Part shown: positions 1 through 7,819 of the stretch, piece by piece
How the letters are laid out: every line of letters begins with the position of its first letter
Position numbering within the stretch: position 1 is the stretch's first letter
DNA from: Hespellia sp.
GTDB lineage: Bacteria > Bacillota > Clostridia > Lachnospirales > Lachnospiraceae
Length of the DNA stretch: 46,981 bases
NCBI GenBank assembly: GCA_022790755.1
Contig: JAAVXR010000077.1
Coordinates: 1 to 46,981, forward strand
Direction of reading: 5' to 3'
Program-made: the position numbers and the translations under genes
The notes under the pieces: generated by a model
The model's input: the letters and a program-made list of their open reading frames with translations, nothing else
What the model was told of the DNA's origin: nothing
Database searches by the model: none

Positions 1-863
1 GCTGCCATCTCGCCTGCTTTTACAGACTCTTTCGCATTCGCTACCGCATCTGTTCCTACTACCATTACTTGATCCTGTTTCCCTGCATTTACTACTGCCT
101 CGTATACTCCAAGTGCCATCGTATCGTTACAGCAATAGAATGCTTTCAGATCTGGATTGGACTGCATAATGTTCGTTGCTACGTCGATCGAGGTCAGTCT
201 GTCCCAATCTCCTGGCTGGCTCGCTACCACTTCGATTCCATCCTGGCTCTCAAAGTACTCGGTTGCTCCCTGTGTACGATTGTTGGAGGTTACATTTCCT
301 GCGGTTCCTTCGATGATCGCTACCTGTCCCTCGCCGATCTGTTCGCAGATGAACTCTGCTCCCTTCTGGCCTACGATAATATTATCTGTCGTGTAGATTC
401 CTACCATGTTTCCGCCGCCTTCCTGTACGGCTTCTGCATCAATCGCTTCATCTACGTTGACTACCGGGATTCCTGCCTCACACGCTTTGATGACACCCTC
501 TACCAGGTTGGATGCGGAAAGCGGTGCTGCACAGATGGCATCGTAATCTTTGGAAATGATGTTTTCCATCTGCTCTAACTGTCCCTGAATATTATCTTCG
601 GATTCTGCACAGTATACATCTACTGTCACATCATCATGCTCTTCTGCCCACTCTTCGATTCCGGCCTTCATAGATGACCAGTATTCATTGGACTCTGGTT
701 TCAGCAGCACTGCGATATTCACTCCATCTGCACTGTCCCCGCTGTCTTCTTTCTTTGCATCGCTTCCTGCATCGCTGCTTCCTGATCCAGATCCGCTGCC
801 ACAAGCTGCCAGACTCACGGTCATCATTGCTGCCATCAGCACTGCCAATAATCTCTTTTTCAT
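1..863 (-). CDS. Sugar ABC transporter substrate-binding lipoprotein, AlsB/RbsB family (partial, C-terminus outside window)
   Basis: The gene runs off the left edge of the window; 287 codons of its 5' part are visible. The start ATG at 863 is preceded by GGAGG at a 7-nt spacing. The product opens with a lysine-containing signal peptide and a lipobox ending LAAC (Cys20), followed by a Gly/Ser/Asp-rich linker, so it should be a membrane-anchored lipoprotein on the outer face. The mature part shows the periplasmic-binding-protein type 1 fold: an N-terminal strand before NEYWSSMKAGIEE, then APLSASNLV, VNVDEAID, the TTDN segment, IIEGTAGN, DWDR and YCCNDTMALGV. These segments resemble the E. coli D-allose-binding protein AlsB more than ribose-binding RbsB, so the ligand may be an aldose such as allose or a pentose. 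It is the third gene of the operon starting at 2711; the permease and ATPase genes are expected just outside the window. Confidence 0.93.
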   Translation of the reverse strand, partial: MKKRLLAVLMAAMMTVSLAACGSGSGSGSSDAGSDAKKEDSGDSADGVNIAVLLKPESNEYWSSMKAGIEEWAEEHDDVTVDVYCAESEDNIQGQLEQMENIISKDYDAICAAPLSASNLVEGVIKACEAGIPVVNVDEAIDAEAVQEGGGNMVGIYTTDNIIVGQKGAEFICEQIGEGQVAIIEGTAGNVTSNNRTQGATEYFESQDGIEVVASQPGDWDRLTSIDVATNIMQSNPDLKAFYCCNDTMALGVYEAVVNAGKQDQVMVVGTDAVANAKESVKAGEMA

Positions 864-890
864 TCTTGTTCCTCCTTTAAACATGAAAAT

Positions 891-1943
891 TTATTTAATG
901 AAAGCACGTAGCCTTTCATCCTCAGTAACACAATCAATAAATTCCACTTCTATATGGAATTCTCTGGTCTCTCCAGCCTTGATATACTGAAGTCCACCTT
1001 CTTCTTTTGCCCGAATCCTTCCGCCGACATGTGCAGTTCCTGGCTCCAGTCCCAGCGCATAGTCTCCTGCACGCGGACTATTCCATTGATTCAAAATTGG
1101 AAGCTCCTGCGGATTGAACTTAAAGCACACCGCTTTTTTCAGCTCCTCATTGTGCAAAAGTGCATAACCTTCCGTCGCCGCTTTATCTTTCATCGTTTTA
1201 AAGAAAACTTTTTCTTCGTATCCCACGATCGGATCTGAGAATTGATCACAATCTTGAAGACCAGTCGCCGAATGTTCATCACGCGCCGTAATTTCATCAA
1301 AATTAGAATAGATCTTACAACTTCCATTCAGCATCGGATATCCAAGATTGAAATGATACAAAAGCATCAATGGTGAATCTTCAAATCCATGGTTCTCCAC
1401 CTTATCATGAATCCAGAATTTGTTTTCTTTCGAGTTCATACGGATATCTCTTTGAATCTCCAGGTTCGGTCCAAACAAATACCCTTCCCTTGCATGTCCA
1501 TTCAGAATCATCCATGCAACGTCGCCTTCCCACTCAATCCGGGAAGAAGCATGTTCCACCGGCGTATTTGAAATCACGCCATGGAGTCCATTGGCCTGTC
1601 CATCTTCCACACCCGGCGTTCCCATATAGGTAAGACCACATGTGGTCAGGAATCCAGCTTCAAAGTTCCGAAGAAATCCTCTGGTTCCTTCTTCCTGAAA
1701 AAACTCAGGCGCACAGATTCCCGTTTTGGAAACAAAGCCAACATTCTTTCCCTGAAAGGTAAGTCTTGGAATTGCAAAACATTTATCCGCCAGCACCGTC
1801 ATCTCAAGGCCACAGCCATTATTTACAACATATGCCTTCGTGTCCTTTGCCTTTCCGCCCTGTAAAACACATTCCTGTATTCCAAAAACCTGCGACAGAT
1901 CGCCACAATAAGCTTCTAATTCACGTTTGGATAACTTCTTCAT
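891..1943 (-). CDS. Aldose 1-epimerase-like protein (DUF4432 type)
   Basis: The 350-residue product is a galactose-mutarotase-fold protein of the kind annotated DUF4432/aldose 1-epimerase family. Recognisable are GFLTTCGLTYMG near residue 97-108, the GLHGVISNTP segment (about 118-127), LLYHFNLGYPML near 194-205 and NQWNSPRAGDYALGLEPGTAHVGG near 286-309, where the glutamate and histidine would sit in the sugar-binding pocket. It has no signal peptide and should be cytosolic. It probably interconverts anomers, or a related isomer, of the sugar brought in by the neighbouring binding-protein transporter. It lies 21 nt downstream of the lyxose isomerase gene and 27 nt upstream of the binding-protein gene, so the three are one transcript. 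Its ribosome binding site (GGGG 8 nt before ATG) is weak. The exact substrate cannot be told from sequence. Confidence 0.85.
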   Translation of the reverse strand: MKKLSKRELEAYCGDLSQVFGIQECVLQGGKAKDTKAYVVNNGCGLEMTVLADKCFAIPRLTFQGKNVGFVSKTGICAPEFFQEEGTRGFLRNFEAGFLTTCGLTYMGTPGVEDGQANGLHGVISNTPVEHASSRIEWEGDVAWMILNGHAREGYLFGPNLEIQRDIRMNSKENKFWIHDKVENHGFEDSPLMLLYHFNLGYPMLNGSCKIYSNFDEITARDEHSATGLQDCDQFSDPIVGYEEKVFFKTMKDKAATEGYALLHNEELKKAVCFKFNPQELPILNQWNSPRAGDYALGLEPGTAHVGGRIRAKEEGGLQYIKAGETREFHIEVEFIDCVTEDERLRAFIK

Positions 1944-1964
1944 CTCAACTGCCCCATTCCAGTA

Positions 1965-2711
1965 TTAATCATGTTTAATAAAATCAAATTTTGTATATTT
2001 CGGATAATCAGCAAACATCAGATATTTTGCTGGAACATCTTCCTCCATCGTCGGGATTCTCTCGCCTGCCGTATGGAAACGATTATCAATCGTATCATCA
2101 TTCGTCGTAGACACTTCAAACAGTACAACGTCTCCAGTTCCCGGAACTCCCTGCCACATATGATATTGTCCTGGTCTCAAAGTGATACTCTGTCCTGGCT
2201 TACAGATCACCTTTCCACCAGCCGGTACTGTCACTGCTTTTCCGTCAATCTTTACAACAACCGGAGTGTCTGCAAACTGTCCCTGCTTGCCGCTTCTTCC
2301 GCCTTCCACATCCGCAAAATCTTCTTCTGTTGAATTATATAAAGTTACTTCCAGATCGCCGCCGCCTCTGTTAATGATATCTTCCATCTTACTCCAGTGA
2401 TAGTGATACGGCAAAATCTGTCCGTCATTTACAAGCAATAACTTCTCAGCATACGGCTTCGGATATTTATCTTTCGCATAGAAATTTCCATTACGGAATG
2501 TAAAAATCGTCAGTCCAATCTTGTCAAAATCGCCACTGCCAAAATCTGTGATATCCCATCCGAGCATATTTTCAACCAGCTCAATCTCGTCCTCCTGGAG
2601 ATTTTTCCACTCTTCCGGTCCATAGAATGCAAATGGCGGAAGCGGATATCCAACCTTCTTCATCACATCAATGGCATGCTGAATAATTTCGTTCGCTTTT
2701 GATCGTTTCAT
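1965..2711 (-). CDS. D-lyxose (ketose/aldose) isomerase, cupin type
   Basis: The 248-residue cupin protein matches the D-lyxose isomerase family, metal-dependent enzymes that interconvert D-lyxose and D-xylulose and often also D-mannose/D-fructose or L-ribose/L-ribulose. The metal site is visible as His103-x-His105, Glu110 and a late His184 in the GQYHMWQG strand. The reading frame is open further upstream to a TTG at 2732, with ATGs at 2720 and 2711. I chose 2711 because GGAGG (2721-2725) is 9 nt before it and abuts the 2720 ATG. It is the first gene of the operon with the aldose-epimerase-like and sugar-binding protein genes, and is driven by the promoter at 2795-2823 with a LacI-type operator. 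Family assignment is confident; the in vivo sugar is inferred. Confidence 0.88.
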   Translation of the reverse strand: MKRSKANEIIQHAIDVMKKVGYPLPPFAFYGPEEWKNLQEDEIELVENMLGWDITDFGSGDFDKIGLTIFTFRNGNFYAKDKYPKPYAEKLLLVNDGQILPYHYHWSKMEDIINRGGGDLEVTLYNSTEEDFADVEGGRSGKQGQFADTPVVVKIDGKAVTVPAGGKVICKPGQSITLRPGQYHMWQGVPGTGDVVLFEVSTTNDDTIDNRFHTAGERIPTMEEDVPAKYLMFADYPKYTKFDFIKHD

Positions 2712-2735
2712 CTTTTTCATCCTCCAATCCAACTT

Positions 2736-2770
2736 TTCTTTACATCTTCTACTGAAAAATATGTAAAGAA
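2736..2770 (-). promoter_or_regulatory. Perfect 10-bp inverted repeat in the leader of the lyxose isomerase operon
   Basis: TTCTTTACAT (2736-2745) and ATGTAAAGAA (2761-2770) are exact reverse complements separated by 15 nt. The repeat lies in the transcribed leader, downstream of the -10 at 2795-2800 and just upstream of the GGAGG at 2721-2725. It could be an RNA hairpin that affects translation or message stability, or a second protein-binding site. There is no following T-run, so it is not an ordinary intrinsic terminator. Confidence 0.6.
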
Positions 2771-2794
2771 TCCTGTTTCCTATTAGGTAGTCTC

Positions 2795-2823
2795 ATTATA
2801 ATAGAAAAACGTTTTTCTGTCAA
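2795..2823 (-). promoter_or_regulatory. SigmaA promoter with embedded LacI-family operator
   Basis: On the minus strand the sequence reads TTGACA (2818-2823), a 17-nt spacer, then TATAAT (2795-2800): a full consensus promoter for the lyxose isomerase operon. The spacer contains a perfect 16-bp palindrome, AGAAAAACGTTTTTCT (2803-2818), with the central CG typical of LacI/GalR operators. A repressor bound here would block RNA polymerase directly. The divergent LacI-family gene at 3041 is the obvious candidate. Confidence 0.88.
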
Positions 2824-2902
2824 TACATCTAAATTGAACAAAAACATCCCATTCTTTTTATGCACAATATACATATCTTTCCACTATTTCTTGTGCCGGG
2901 CA

Positions 2903-2931
2903 TTGATTTTTCCCCCACTTTCTTCTACAAT
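2903..2931 (+). promoter_or_regulatory. Likely promoter of the LacI-family regulator gene
   Basis: TTGATT (2903-2908), 17-nt spacer, TACAAT (2926-2931) on the plus strand, about 110 nt before the regulator start. No copy of the palindrome found in the divergent promoter is seen here, so autoregulation is not apparent. Confidence 0.55.
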
Positions 2932-3040
2932 ACTATTCAGAAAGTTCATGCAGTCTGTCAATAAAAAGCGAACGGGTGAAAGAAACACATTTCATCCATA
3001 CTTGTTTGTGCTGTGAAACGTGCACAGAATGGAGGAAAAC

Positions 3041-4081
3041 ATGATTACAATAAAAGATGTGGCAAGAAAAGCAGGCGTCTCTATTTCTACCGTTTCCCAT
3101 GTGATAAACGGCACAAAGCATGTAAACGAAGACACCGCAGCAAAAGTCCGAAAAGCCATTGATGAACTGAATTACAAAACAAACGTATTTGCAAAAAACC
3201 TAAAGAGCCAGAGAACACGTCGTATCGGCGTTGTCGTACTGGATATGTGCGGATTGTTTTTTCCATATGTAACCAGGAAAATATTTGATATTGCTGCGGA
3301 AAATGGTTATGGGATAACTTTCTATGATACAAATGGAAACTTCGACCAGGAGAAATCCGCGATCCACGACCTTGTAGAAAACTGTGTGGATGGAATTATC
3401 TTGAGTTCTGTCGTTCCCATGGAGCAAAAAGAAGTTTACGCCCAAAAACTCCATAGCCTGTTAAATCTTGGCCCCAAAACAGTTCCTCTCGTCATGCTTG
3501 AACGGGATTTCACGCCTTATGGGTTCGACTCCATTATCACCAATACGTATGTCGGCGCCCTCAATGCGATGCAGCATCTGATTGATTCCGGTTGTCGGCA
3601 CATTGCACATATCAGCTTTCCAAGAAACCAGGAAGGTCGTTTTCGAGCTTACTGTGACGTACTCAAGAACAATCATCTACCTGTAGACATGAATTATGTG
3701 GAAAGAGGAGATTTATCCCATATCAGTGGATATCAATGCATGAAGAAATTATTTGCCAAAAACATTCCCATTGATGGAGTTTTTGCCGTAAATGATCAGA
3801 CGGCGCTCGGCGTCATGCGGGCGATTATGGAAGCCGGACTTCGTATTCCAGAAGATATCAAAGTTATTGGATTTGACAATGTATTTATCTGTGGAAATCT
3901 GCAACCGCCCCTTTCCTCTGTGCATCTGAACAAAGAAGAACTCGGTTCCAAGTCTATTCGTCTACTATTAAGTCGCATTCATAAAGAAGGCCCTGACAAA
4001 ACTGTCAAAGAGACGCTTGACAGCTATCTGGTCGTTCGCAATTCCACCGACCCGGCTGCACCAATGGATCATAACTGGTAA
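3041..4081 (+). CDS. LacI-family transcriptional regulator
   Basis: The 346-residue product has the classic LacI layout. The N-terminal helix-turn-helix with hinge helix begins ITIKDVARKAGVSISTVSHVINGT and ends with the LNYKTNVFAKNLKSQRTRRIGVVV region. A type-1 periplasmic-binding-protein effector domain follows, with VDGIILSSVVP, DGVFAVNDQTALGVMRAIMEAGLRIPEDIKVIGFDN and the SSVHLNKEELG tail. The reading frame is open back to a GTG at 3020, but GGAGG lies 5 nt before the ATG at 3041, and LacI proteins start right at the DNA-binding domain, so 3041 is preferred. It is divergent from the lyxose isomerase operon and probably represses it through the palindrome at 2803-2818, with a sugar or sugar phosphate as inducer. 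Confidence 0.93.
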   Translation: MITIKDVARKAGVSISTVSHVINGTKHVNEDTAAKVRKAIDELNYKTNVFAKNLKSQRTRRIGVVVLDMCGLFFPYVTRKIFDIAAENGYGITFYDTNGNFDQEKSAIHDLVENCVDGIILSSVVPMEQKEVYAQKLHSLLNLGPKTVPLVMLERDFTPYGFDSIITNTYVGALNAMQHLIDSGCRHIAHISFPRNQEGRFRAYCDVLKNNHLPVDMNYVERGDLSHISGYQCMKKLFAKNIPIDGVFAVNDQTALGVMRAIMEAGLRIPEDIKVIGFDNVFICGNLQPPLSSVHLNKEELGSKSIRLLLSRIHKEGPDKTVKETLDSYLVVRNSTDPAAPMDHNW

Positions 4082-4113
4082 AACTGATAAGGACTGTGTT
4101 TTACATATATCAT

Positions 4114-4178
4114 ACAAAAATCGCCTCGAAAATTCTGTCGAAAATGATAGACATGACGTTTTTCAAGGCGATTTTTTT
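4114..4178. terminator. Bidirectional intrinsic terminator between the regulator and araD
   Basis: AAAATCGCCT pairs with AGGCGATTTT across a roughly 35-nt loop that itself holds a CGAAAA/TTTTTC pairing. T-rich tracts occur on both sides (plus strand ATTTTTTTATTTT). The two flanking genes converge here, so one hairpin can end both transcripts. Confidence 0.75.
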
Positions 4179-4230
4179 ATTTTATGTCTTTCATGTTTAG
4201 TAGTTCGCTCTGTTGTGGGCGCATGCAGAT

Positions 4231-4923
4231 TTAATTCTGCCCATAATAGGCATTTGCCCCATGTTTGCGGAAATAATGCTTATCCTGTAGATTCTGTGGA
4301 GCCTCTTCATTTCCCGGATGAATCGACTCACAGCGCGCCGCCATCTTCGCCACTTCTTCCAGTACTACAGAATTATGCACCGCTTCGTGCGCATCTTTCC
4401 CCCAGGTAAATGGCCCATGATTCTTGCAAAGCACTGCCGGCGTCGCATTATAATCAATTTTCCGTTTTTCAAAATCCTCCGCAATCAATATCCCCGTATT
4501 CTTCTCGTAATCCTCCAACTCTTCATCACTCAAGTTGCGAACACAGGGAATCGCTCCACGAAGATAATCTGCATGAGTGGTTCCATAGCATGGGATATCC
4601 CTACCCGCCTGTGCCCAACTGGTTGCCCAGGAAGAATGCGTATGTACGATACCGCCGACTTCCGGGAAACGTTGGTATAAGACCGCATGCGTTGCCGTAT
4701 CAGAAGACGGTCTGTATTTACCTTCCACTTTATTCCCTTCCAAGTCAACGACTACCATATCTTCCGGGGACAATTTATCATAATCTACTCCACTTGGCTT
4801 AATCACAAACAGTCCCGATTCTCGATCAATTCCACTTACATTACCCCATGTAAAAACAACCAATCCATACTTCGGCAAAAGCATATTTGCCTCATAAACT
4901 TCCTTTTTCAGTTCTTCCAACAT
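4231..4923 (-). CDS. araD: L-ribulose-5-phosphate 4-epimerase
   Basis: The 230-residue protein belongs to the class II aldolase/AraD-FucA fold and has the AraD length. Zinc ligands His94, His96 and His169 and the acids Asp75 and Asp119 fall in the same places, one position offset, as His95, His97, His171, Asp76 and Asp120 of the E. coli enzyme. TWGNVSG near residue 25 and [10 protein letters not shown] at 42 form the phosphate site. It converts L-ribulose 5-phosphate to D-xylulose 5-phosphate in the cytosol, feeding the pentose phosphate pathway. GGAG lies 9 nt before the ATG. No arabinose isomerase or ribulokinase of the AraA/AraB type is adjacent, so it may serve the sugar of this locus instead of arabinose. 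Confidence 0.93.
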   Translation of the reverse strand: MLEELKKEVYEANMLLPKYGLVVFTWGNVSGIDRESGLFVIKPSGVDYDKLSPEDMVVVDLEGNKVEGKYRPSSDTATHAVLYQRFPEVGGIVHTHSSWATSWAQAGRDIPCYGTTHADYLRGAIPCVRNLSDEELEDYEKNTGILIAEDFEKRKIDYNATPAVLCKNHGPFTWGKDAHEAVHNSVVLEEVAKMAARCESIHPGNEEAPQNLQDKHYFRKHGANAYYGQN

Positions 4924-4964
4924 CTCTATTTTCTCCTTTCACAATACATGCCTTCACTTCTATA

Positions 4965-4993
4965 ACTATACAATACGACCTCTGAATTTACAA
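4965..4993 (-). promoter_or_regulatory. Likely promoter of araD
   Basis: Minus strand TTGTAA (4988-4993), 17-nt spacer, TATAGT (4965-4970), about 40 nt before the araD start. It implies that araD can be transcribed apart from the kinase gene upstream. No LacI-type palindrome like that at 2803-2818 is seen. Confidence 0.5.
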
Positions 4994-5076
4994 GCTGTTC
5001 CGATCATACCCGTTAACTTTACACGCATTAAATATTGCACCTATCCGAATGCTCTTTCCATTTGCTCCAAATGTCA

Positions 5077-6393
5077 TTAAACGGTAGCACTACATTCTGC
5101 AGAAACCAGCGCCGCCCCCGCGGCTGCCTCTTCTTCATATACCGGAATCGTCAAATCAAGACCAAAGAATTCTTTTGCAATCTTCTGCATCACCGCATTT
5201 TTTCGAATACCATTCCCCGATGCCACCAATCCGGAAGCGTGCTTTTTTGAAACCTTTTCCATACTCTGATACATGTCGAAAAGTTCTCTGACAATACCTT
5301 CCAAGAACCCATAAATCATATGGCCCGGCGTAAAATTGTTCAAATCAATATTCCCGATCGAGCCCCGCATGGTCCCATCATCCCTGGTGCCCGAGAATAA
5401 AGTTGAAACATTCAGTTTATTTTCAAAATCTGCAAATTGTGCCGCTAATCTATTCATCGTATCAAACTGCGACTTGCCCTCGTATCCTGCCGCCACAAGA
5501 TACCCCCTGAAAAATTCTTCCAGCAACTGATAGGAACAACCACCACACAGAGATGCCCCCACCAAAAGATATCTTCCATCCAGATAGGGCCTGACATCTA
5601 TAGACTTGTTAATCTTATAAAACTGATCTGACAAAACAGAAATTTGTGCAGAAGTACCTATGTTAATTAGAATCTCTGAATCCACATTTTTTACAGAACC
5701 GGCAAAACTCGCCTGATTATCACCAATTGTCACGGCAACAGGGATTCCTCGATATTCTCCCACCATCTCCATACGATTCACTACCTCTGGCAACAGCTCT
5801 TTGTCAATGTCCAGCTTGTCCAGTACTGTATCATAAAAGCAAAACTTTTGTACATCAAAAAGCCCCAGACTTGCGGCATTGGATGCATGCATCACATCCC
5901 ACTTCTTTTGTACCAGCACATATGCAACATAATCAGAAATTGTGCAGATTTTCCTAGCATCTTTTGGTACCAATTGATACTTTTTGTTAAACAGATGTGT
6001 TGCCAACCCGTATCCAGAGGCCAGACTGCCATCGCACTCCGTTTCTACATACTCTTTAAGAGTCGCGTCCTCCCCAAGTAATTTTTCTCCCCGCTGATCT
6101 TGCCACGTATAGAGGGGGCTGATTGCTTCTCCTTTTTGATTCAAATACACAATACCATGCATCTGTCCGGTGATACCTATGGAAACGATTTCTGTATATT
6201 CCCCTATCAGCGTATCTAGCGCATCTTTTACTTGTGAAATAATGTATTGTGGTTCCTGAATTCTCTCCCAGGCATTCGAAGTCTGAATAAATGGATTTGC
6301 GAACGTTATTTTCTTTTGCAATATTTCCTTCTGTAGATCAATTACTACAAGACAGATGTTTGTGGTTCCTATGTCAATTCCAATCGCGTGCAT
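5077..6393 (-). CDS. FGGY-family carbohydrate kinase (sedoheptulokinase/xylulokinase-like)
   Basis: The 438-residue product is an FGGY sugar kinase of the actin/hexokinase fold. The N-terminal phosphate-1 loop is IGIDIGTTN (residues 4-12), GITGQMHGIVYL near 91-102 and PLYTWQDQRG near 111 form the sugar site, and IGDNQASFAGS, INIGTSAQIS, GLVASGNGIRKN and EEEAAAGAAL make up the ATP-binding half. The length and QMHG/TWQDQRG wording look closer to sedoheptulokinase than to a 500-residue xylulokinase, but the family is promiscuous. The frame is open upstream to 6471; AAGGAG 5 nt before the ATG at 6393 and the family N-terminus decide the start. It probably phosphorylates the ketose made by the lyxose isomerase. 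A possible promoter, TTGAAA-16-TAAGAT, is at 6473-6500. Confidence 0.85.
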   Translation of the reverse strand: MHAIGIDIGTTNICLVVIDLQKEILQKKITFANPFIQTSNAWERIQEPQYIISQVKDALDTLIGEYTEIVSIGITGQMHGIVYLNQKGEAISPLYTWQDQRGEKLLGEDATLKEYVETECDGSLASGYGLATHLFNKKYQLVPKDARKICTISDYVAYVLVQKKWDVMHASNAASLGLFDVQKFCFYDTVLDKLDIDKELLPEVVNRMEMVGEYRGIPVAVTIGDNQASFAGSVKNVDSEILINIGTSAQISVLSDQFYKINKSIDVRPYLDGRYLLVGASLCGGCSYQLLEEFFRGYLVAAGYEGKSQFDTMNRLAAQFADFENKLNVSTLFSGTRDDGTMRGSIGNIDLNNFTPGHMIYGFLEGIVRELFDMYQSMEKVSKKHASGLVASGNGIRKNAVMQKIAKEFFGLDLTIPVYEEEAAAGAALVSAECSATV

Positions 6394-6483
6394 GTGAACT
6401 CCTTTCTTTTCCTTTTGTGTTATTTTTCTCGGATAATTTGATTCACCTAGTACTTTCTTTTCAAAGCACATAATCTTATGTTT

Positions 6484-7243
6484 TCGATCTTATGTTTCAA
6501 TAAGGATATCACTGTACCCATCTCCGGATACGACATCCCACGGACAATACACTTCTATATTTCCATACCGCTATTCATCATACCAATCTTTTACCGTTTG
6601 ATACTTTTCTGAACATTCATAATAGCTCAGATAATCCTGAACCTCTTTATCCGTAAACCAAAATATTCATCAAATTCAACACCTATAATAGAGAAGATGT
6701 TAAAATTATTCAGCCCCGTAAAGATACTTTCCCTCGAAATGCATATACACCCGGTCAACACTGCAAATTTTAAGCTTTCATTTGTCTTCAGGGCCTGCAC
6801 CAACAAATTGCGAACAAGAAAAACCATTTTGTCAGAGTACCCATTTTCATGGACCTTCGTCAGAGGAACATCATACTTATCAATCAACAGAATCACTCTC
6901 GCGCCAAAATGTCTTTCCAACAATTCAGACAATTTTTTCAAACTTGTCACTGTCCATTAAGAAAATACACTTTTGAAACTACACTATTTATCATTTGAAC
7001 AGCTATATCAAACGCTGTTTCATAAGAAGCCTCATTGATCCCTTTCAATGAAACAGAAATAACCGGATACTTTCCCATATGCTTTTGACAGAGCCCTGTC
7101 TCTTTTGAAATTTCCAACCCATCGAAGATGTTCTTATCTCCATCTATAGAGAAAAAATGTTTCGGCATACTCAAATTTAAGGATTTTCCAAAGCACCTCG
7201 GTCTGGTAAACAAATTTCTTTTTCTCAAAATCCATCTATTTCA
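6484..7243 (-). pseudogene. Remnant of an AAA-ATPase-like/PD-(D/E)XK nuclease-type gene (PF09820-like)
   Basis: Read on the minus strand, several fragments of one family can be joined. LFTRPRCFGKSLNLSM (a Walker A-like loop) begins right after an in-frame stop at 7241-7243, so the true N-terminus is gone. That piece ends at 6947. A second frame at 6950-6627 carries ERHFGARVILLIDKYDVPL (Walker B region), VLTGCICISRESIFTGLNN and DEYFG. A further frameshift near 6660 leads into FTDKEVQDYLSYYECSEKY, and a TAG stop near 6571 interrupts a WYD...EVYCPWDV segment that ends near 6484. At least four lesions are therefore visible: lost N-terminus, internal deletion or frameshift, second frameshift and nonsense codon, plus a lost C-terminus. 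Intact members are multi-copy genes of unclear role in gut Clostridia and Bacteroides. Confidence 0.8.
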
Positions 7244-7317
7244 CGCCCCTTACTACTCTCTTCCCTGAACAATATATCTCTTCTATAATCATAAAACAAA
7301 AAAGATTTAATTAGTAT

Positions 7318-7351
7318 AAAAGGACTGATTTAACAACTATAAATCAGCCCC
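7318..7351 (-). terminator. Intrinsic terminator of the small-protein operon
   Basis: On the minus strand GGCTGATTTA, a 7-nt loop and TAAATCAGTCC form a 10-bp stem followed by TTTTATAC. It lies 12 nt after the stop of the gene ending at 7363. Confidence 0.8.
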
Positions 7352-7362
7352 CTCTTTTTATT

Positions 7363-7677
7363 CTATTCATCGCTTTTATTTTTTCCAAATCCATACCCAC
7401 CAAATGCGCCTACTACAACTCCTCCAACTGTATAAATAACTTTTTCCATAACATCTGGATTATCTTTCAATAAAATTACTAATATAACAAAAAATATCAT
7501 TGATACAATCATAGTTGAAAAAGTAAAAATTTTTCTATGAAATTTTTCGGCATAACTATTCTTCATTTCCAATTCAGCGCCATCTAAATATTGGGAAATA
7601 TGATCTGGCGTTATCTTTTTCATCACAGCTGTCTCGGGGGAAGATATACTTTTCATTTGAATAGATGAAGAAATCAT
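7363..7677 (-). CDS. Small membrane protein of unknown function (probably the 3' part of a frameshifted gene)
   Basis: I do not recognise a named family. The 104 residues hold an amphipathic start, a predicted membrane segment IFTFSTMIVSMIFFVILVILL (about 50-70), a short DNPDVMEK link and a glycine-rich second segment VIYTVGGVVVGAFGGYGFG (about 80-99), ending in a charged tail, GKNKSDE. The ATG overlaps the stop of the preceding frame as ATGA (7674-7677). The preceding frame ends ERMI and this one begins MISSS; removal of one copy of a tandem ATGAT repeat at the junction would fuse them into one protein of about 149 residues. Either this is a translationally coupled pair or one gene broken by a 5-bp duplication; I favour the latter slightly. 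Confidence 0.6.
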   Translation of the reverse strand: MISSSIQMKSISSPETAVMKKITPDHISQYLDGAELEMKNSYAEKFHRKIFTFSTMIVSMIFFVILVILLKDNPDVMEKVIYTVGGVVVGAFGGYGFGKNKSDE

Positions 7678-7817
7678 ATCATTCTCTCAATCATTTTCCT
7701 ATGTTCCGGAGGAACACTTTCAAGAACATCCTCTAATTCCGCCTCCTCAAGATTTTCTTCATCCATGCTTTCTAATATTTGCGTTTCTCTATCATTTTGT
7801 TCCCTATTTTCTTCCAA
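7674..7817 (-). CDS. Short acidic open frame, probable N-terminal part of the gene at 7363-7677
   Basis: A TTG start at 7817 has GGAGG 9 nt upstream. The 47-residue product is very acidic (runs such as ESMDEENLEEAELEDVLE) and ends VPPEHRKMIERMI before a TGA that overlaps the next ATG. It starts 2 nt after the stop of the upstream gene, whose last codons contain its ribosome binding site. The abrupt end and the repeated ATGAT at the junction suggest a frameshift from the downstream membrane protein frame; alternatively it is a separate tiny protein coupled to it. Confidence 0.5.
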   Translation of the reverse strand: MEENREQNDRETQILESMDEENLEEAELEDVLESVPPEHRKMIERMI

Positions 7818-7819
7818 AC

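Noticed and set aside
6394-6471. A 26-residue N-terminal extension of the FGGY kinase
   Set aside because: The family begins at the IGIDIGTTN strand, the extension has no homology that I can see, and AAGGAG fits the ATG at 6393.
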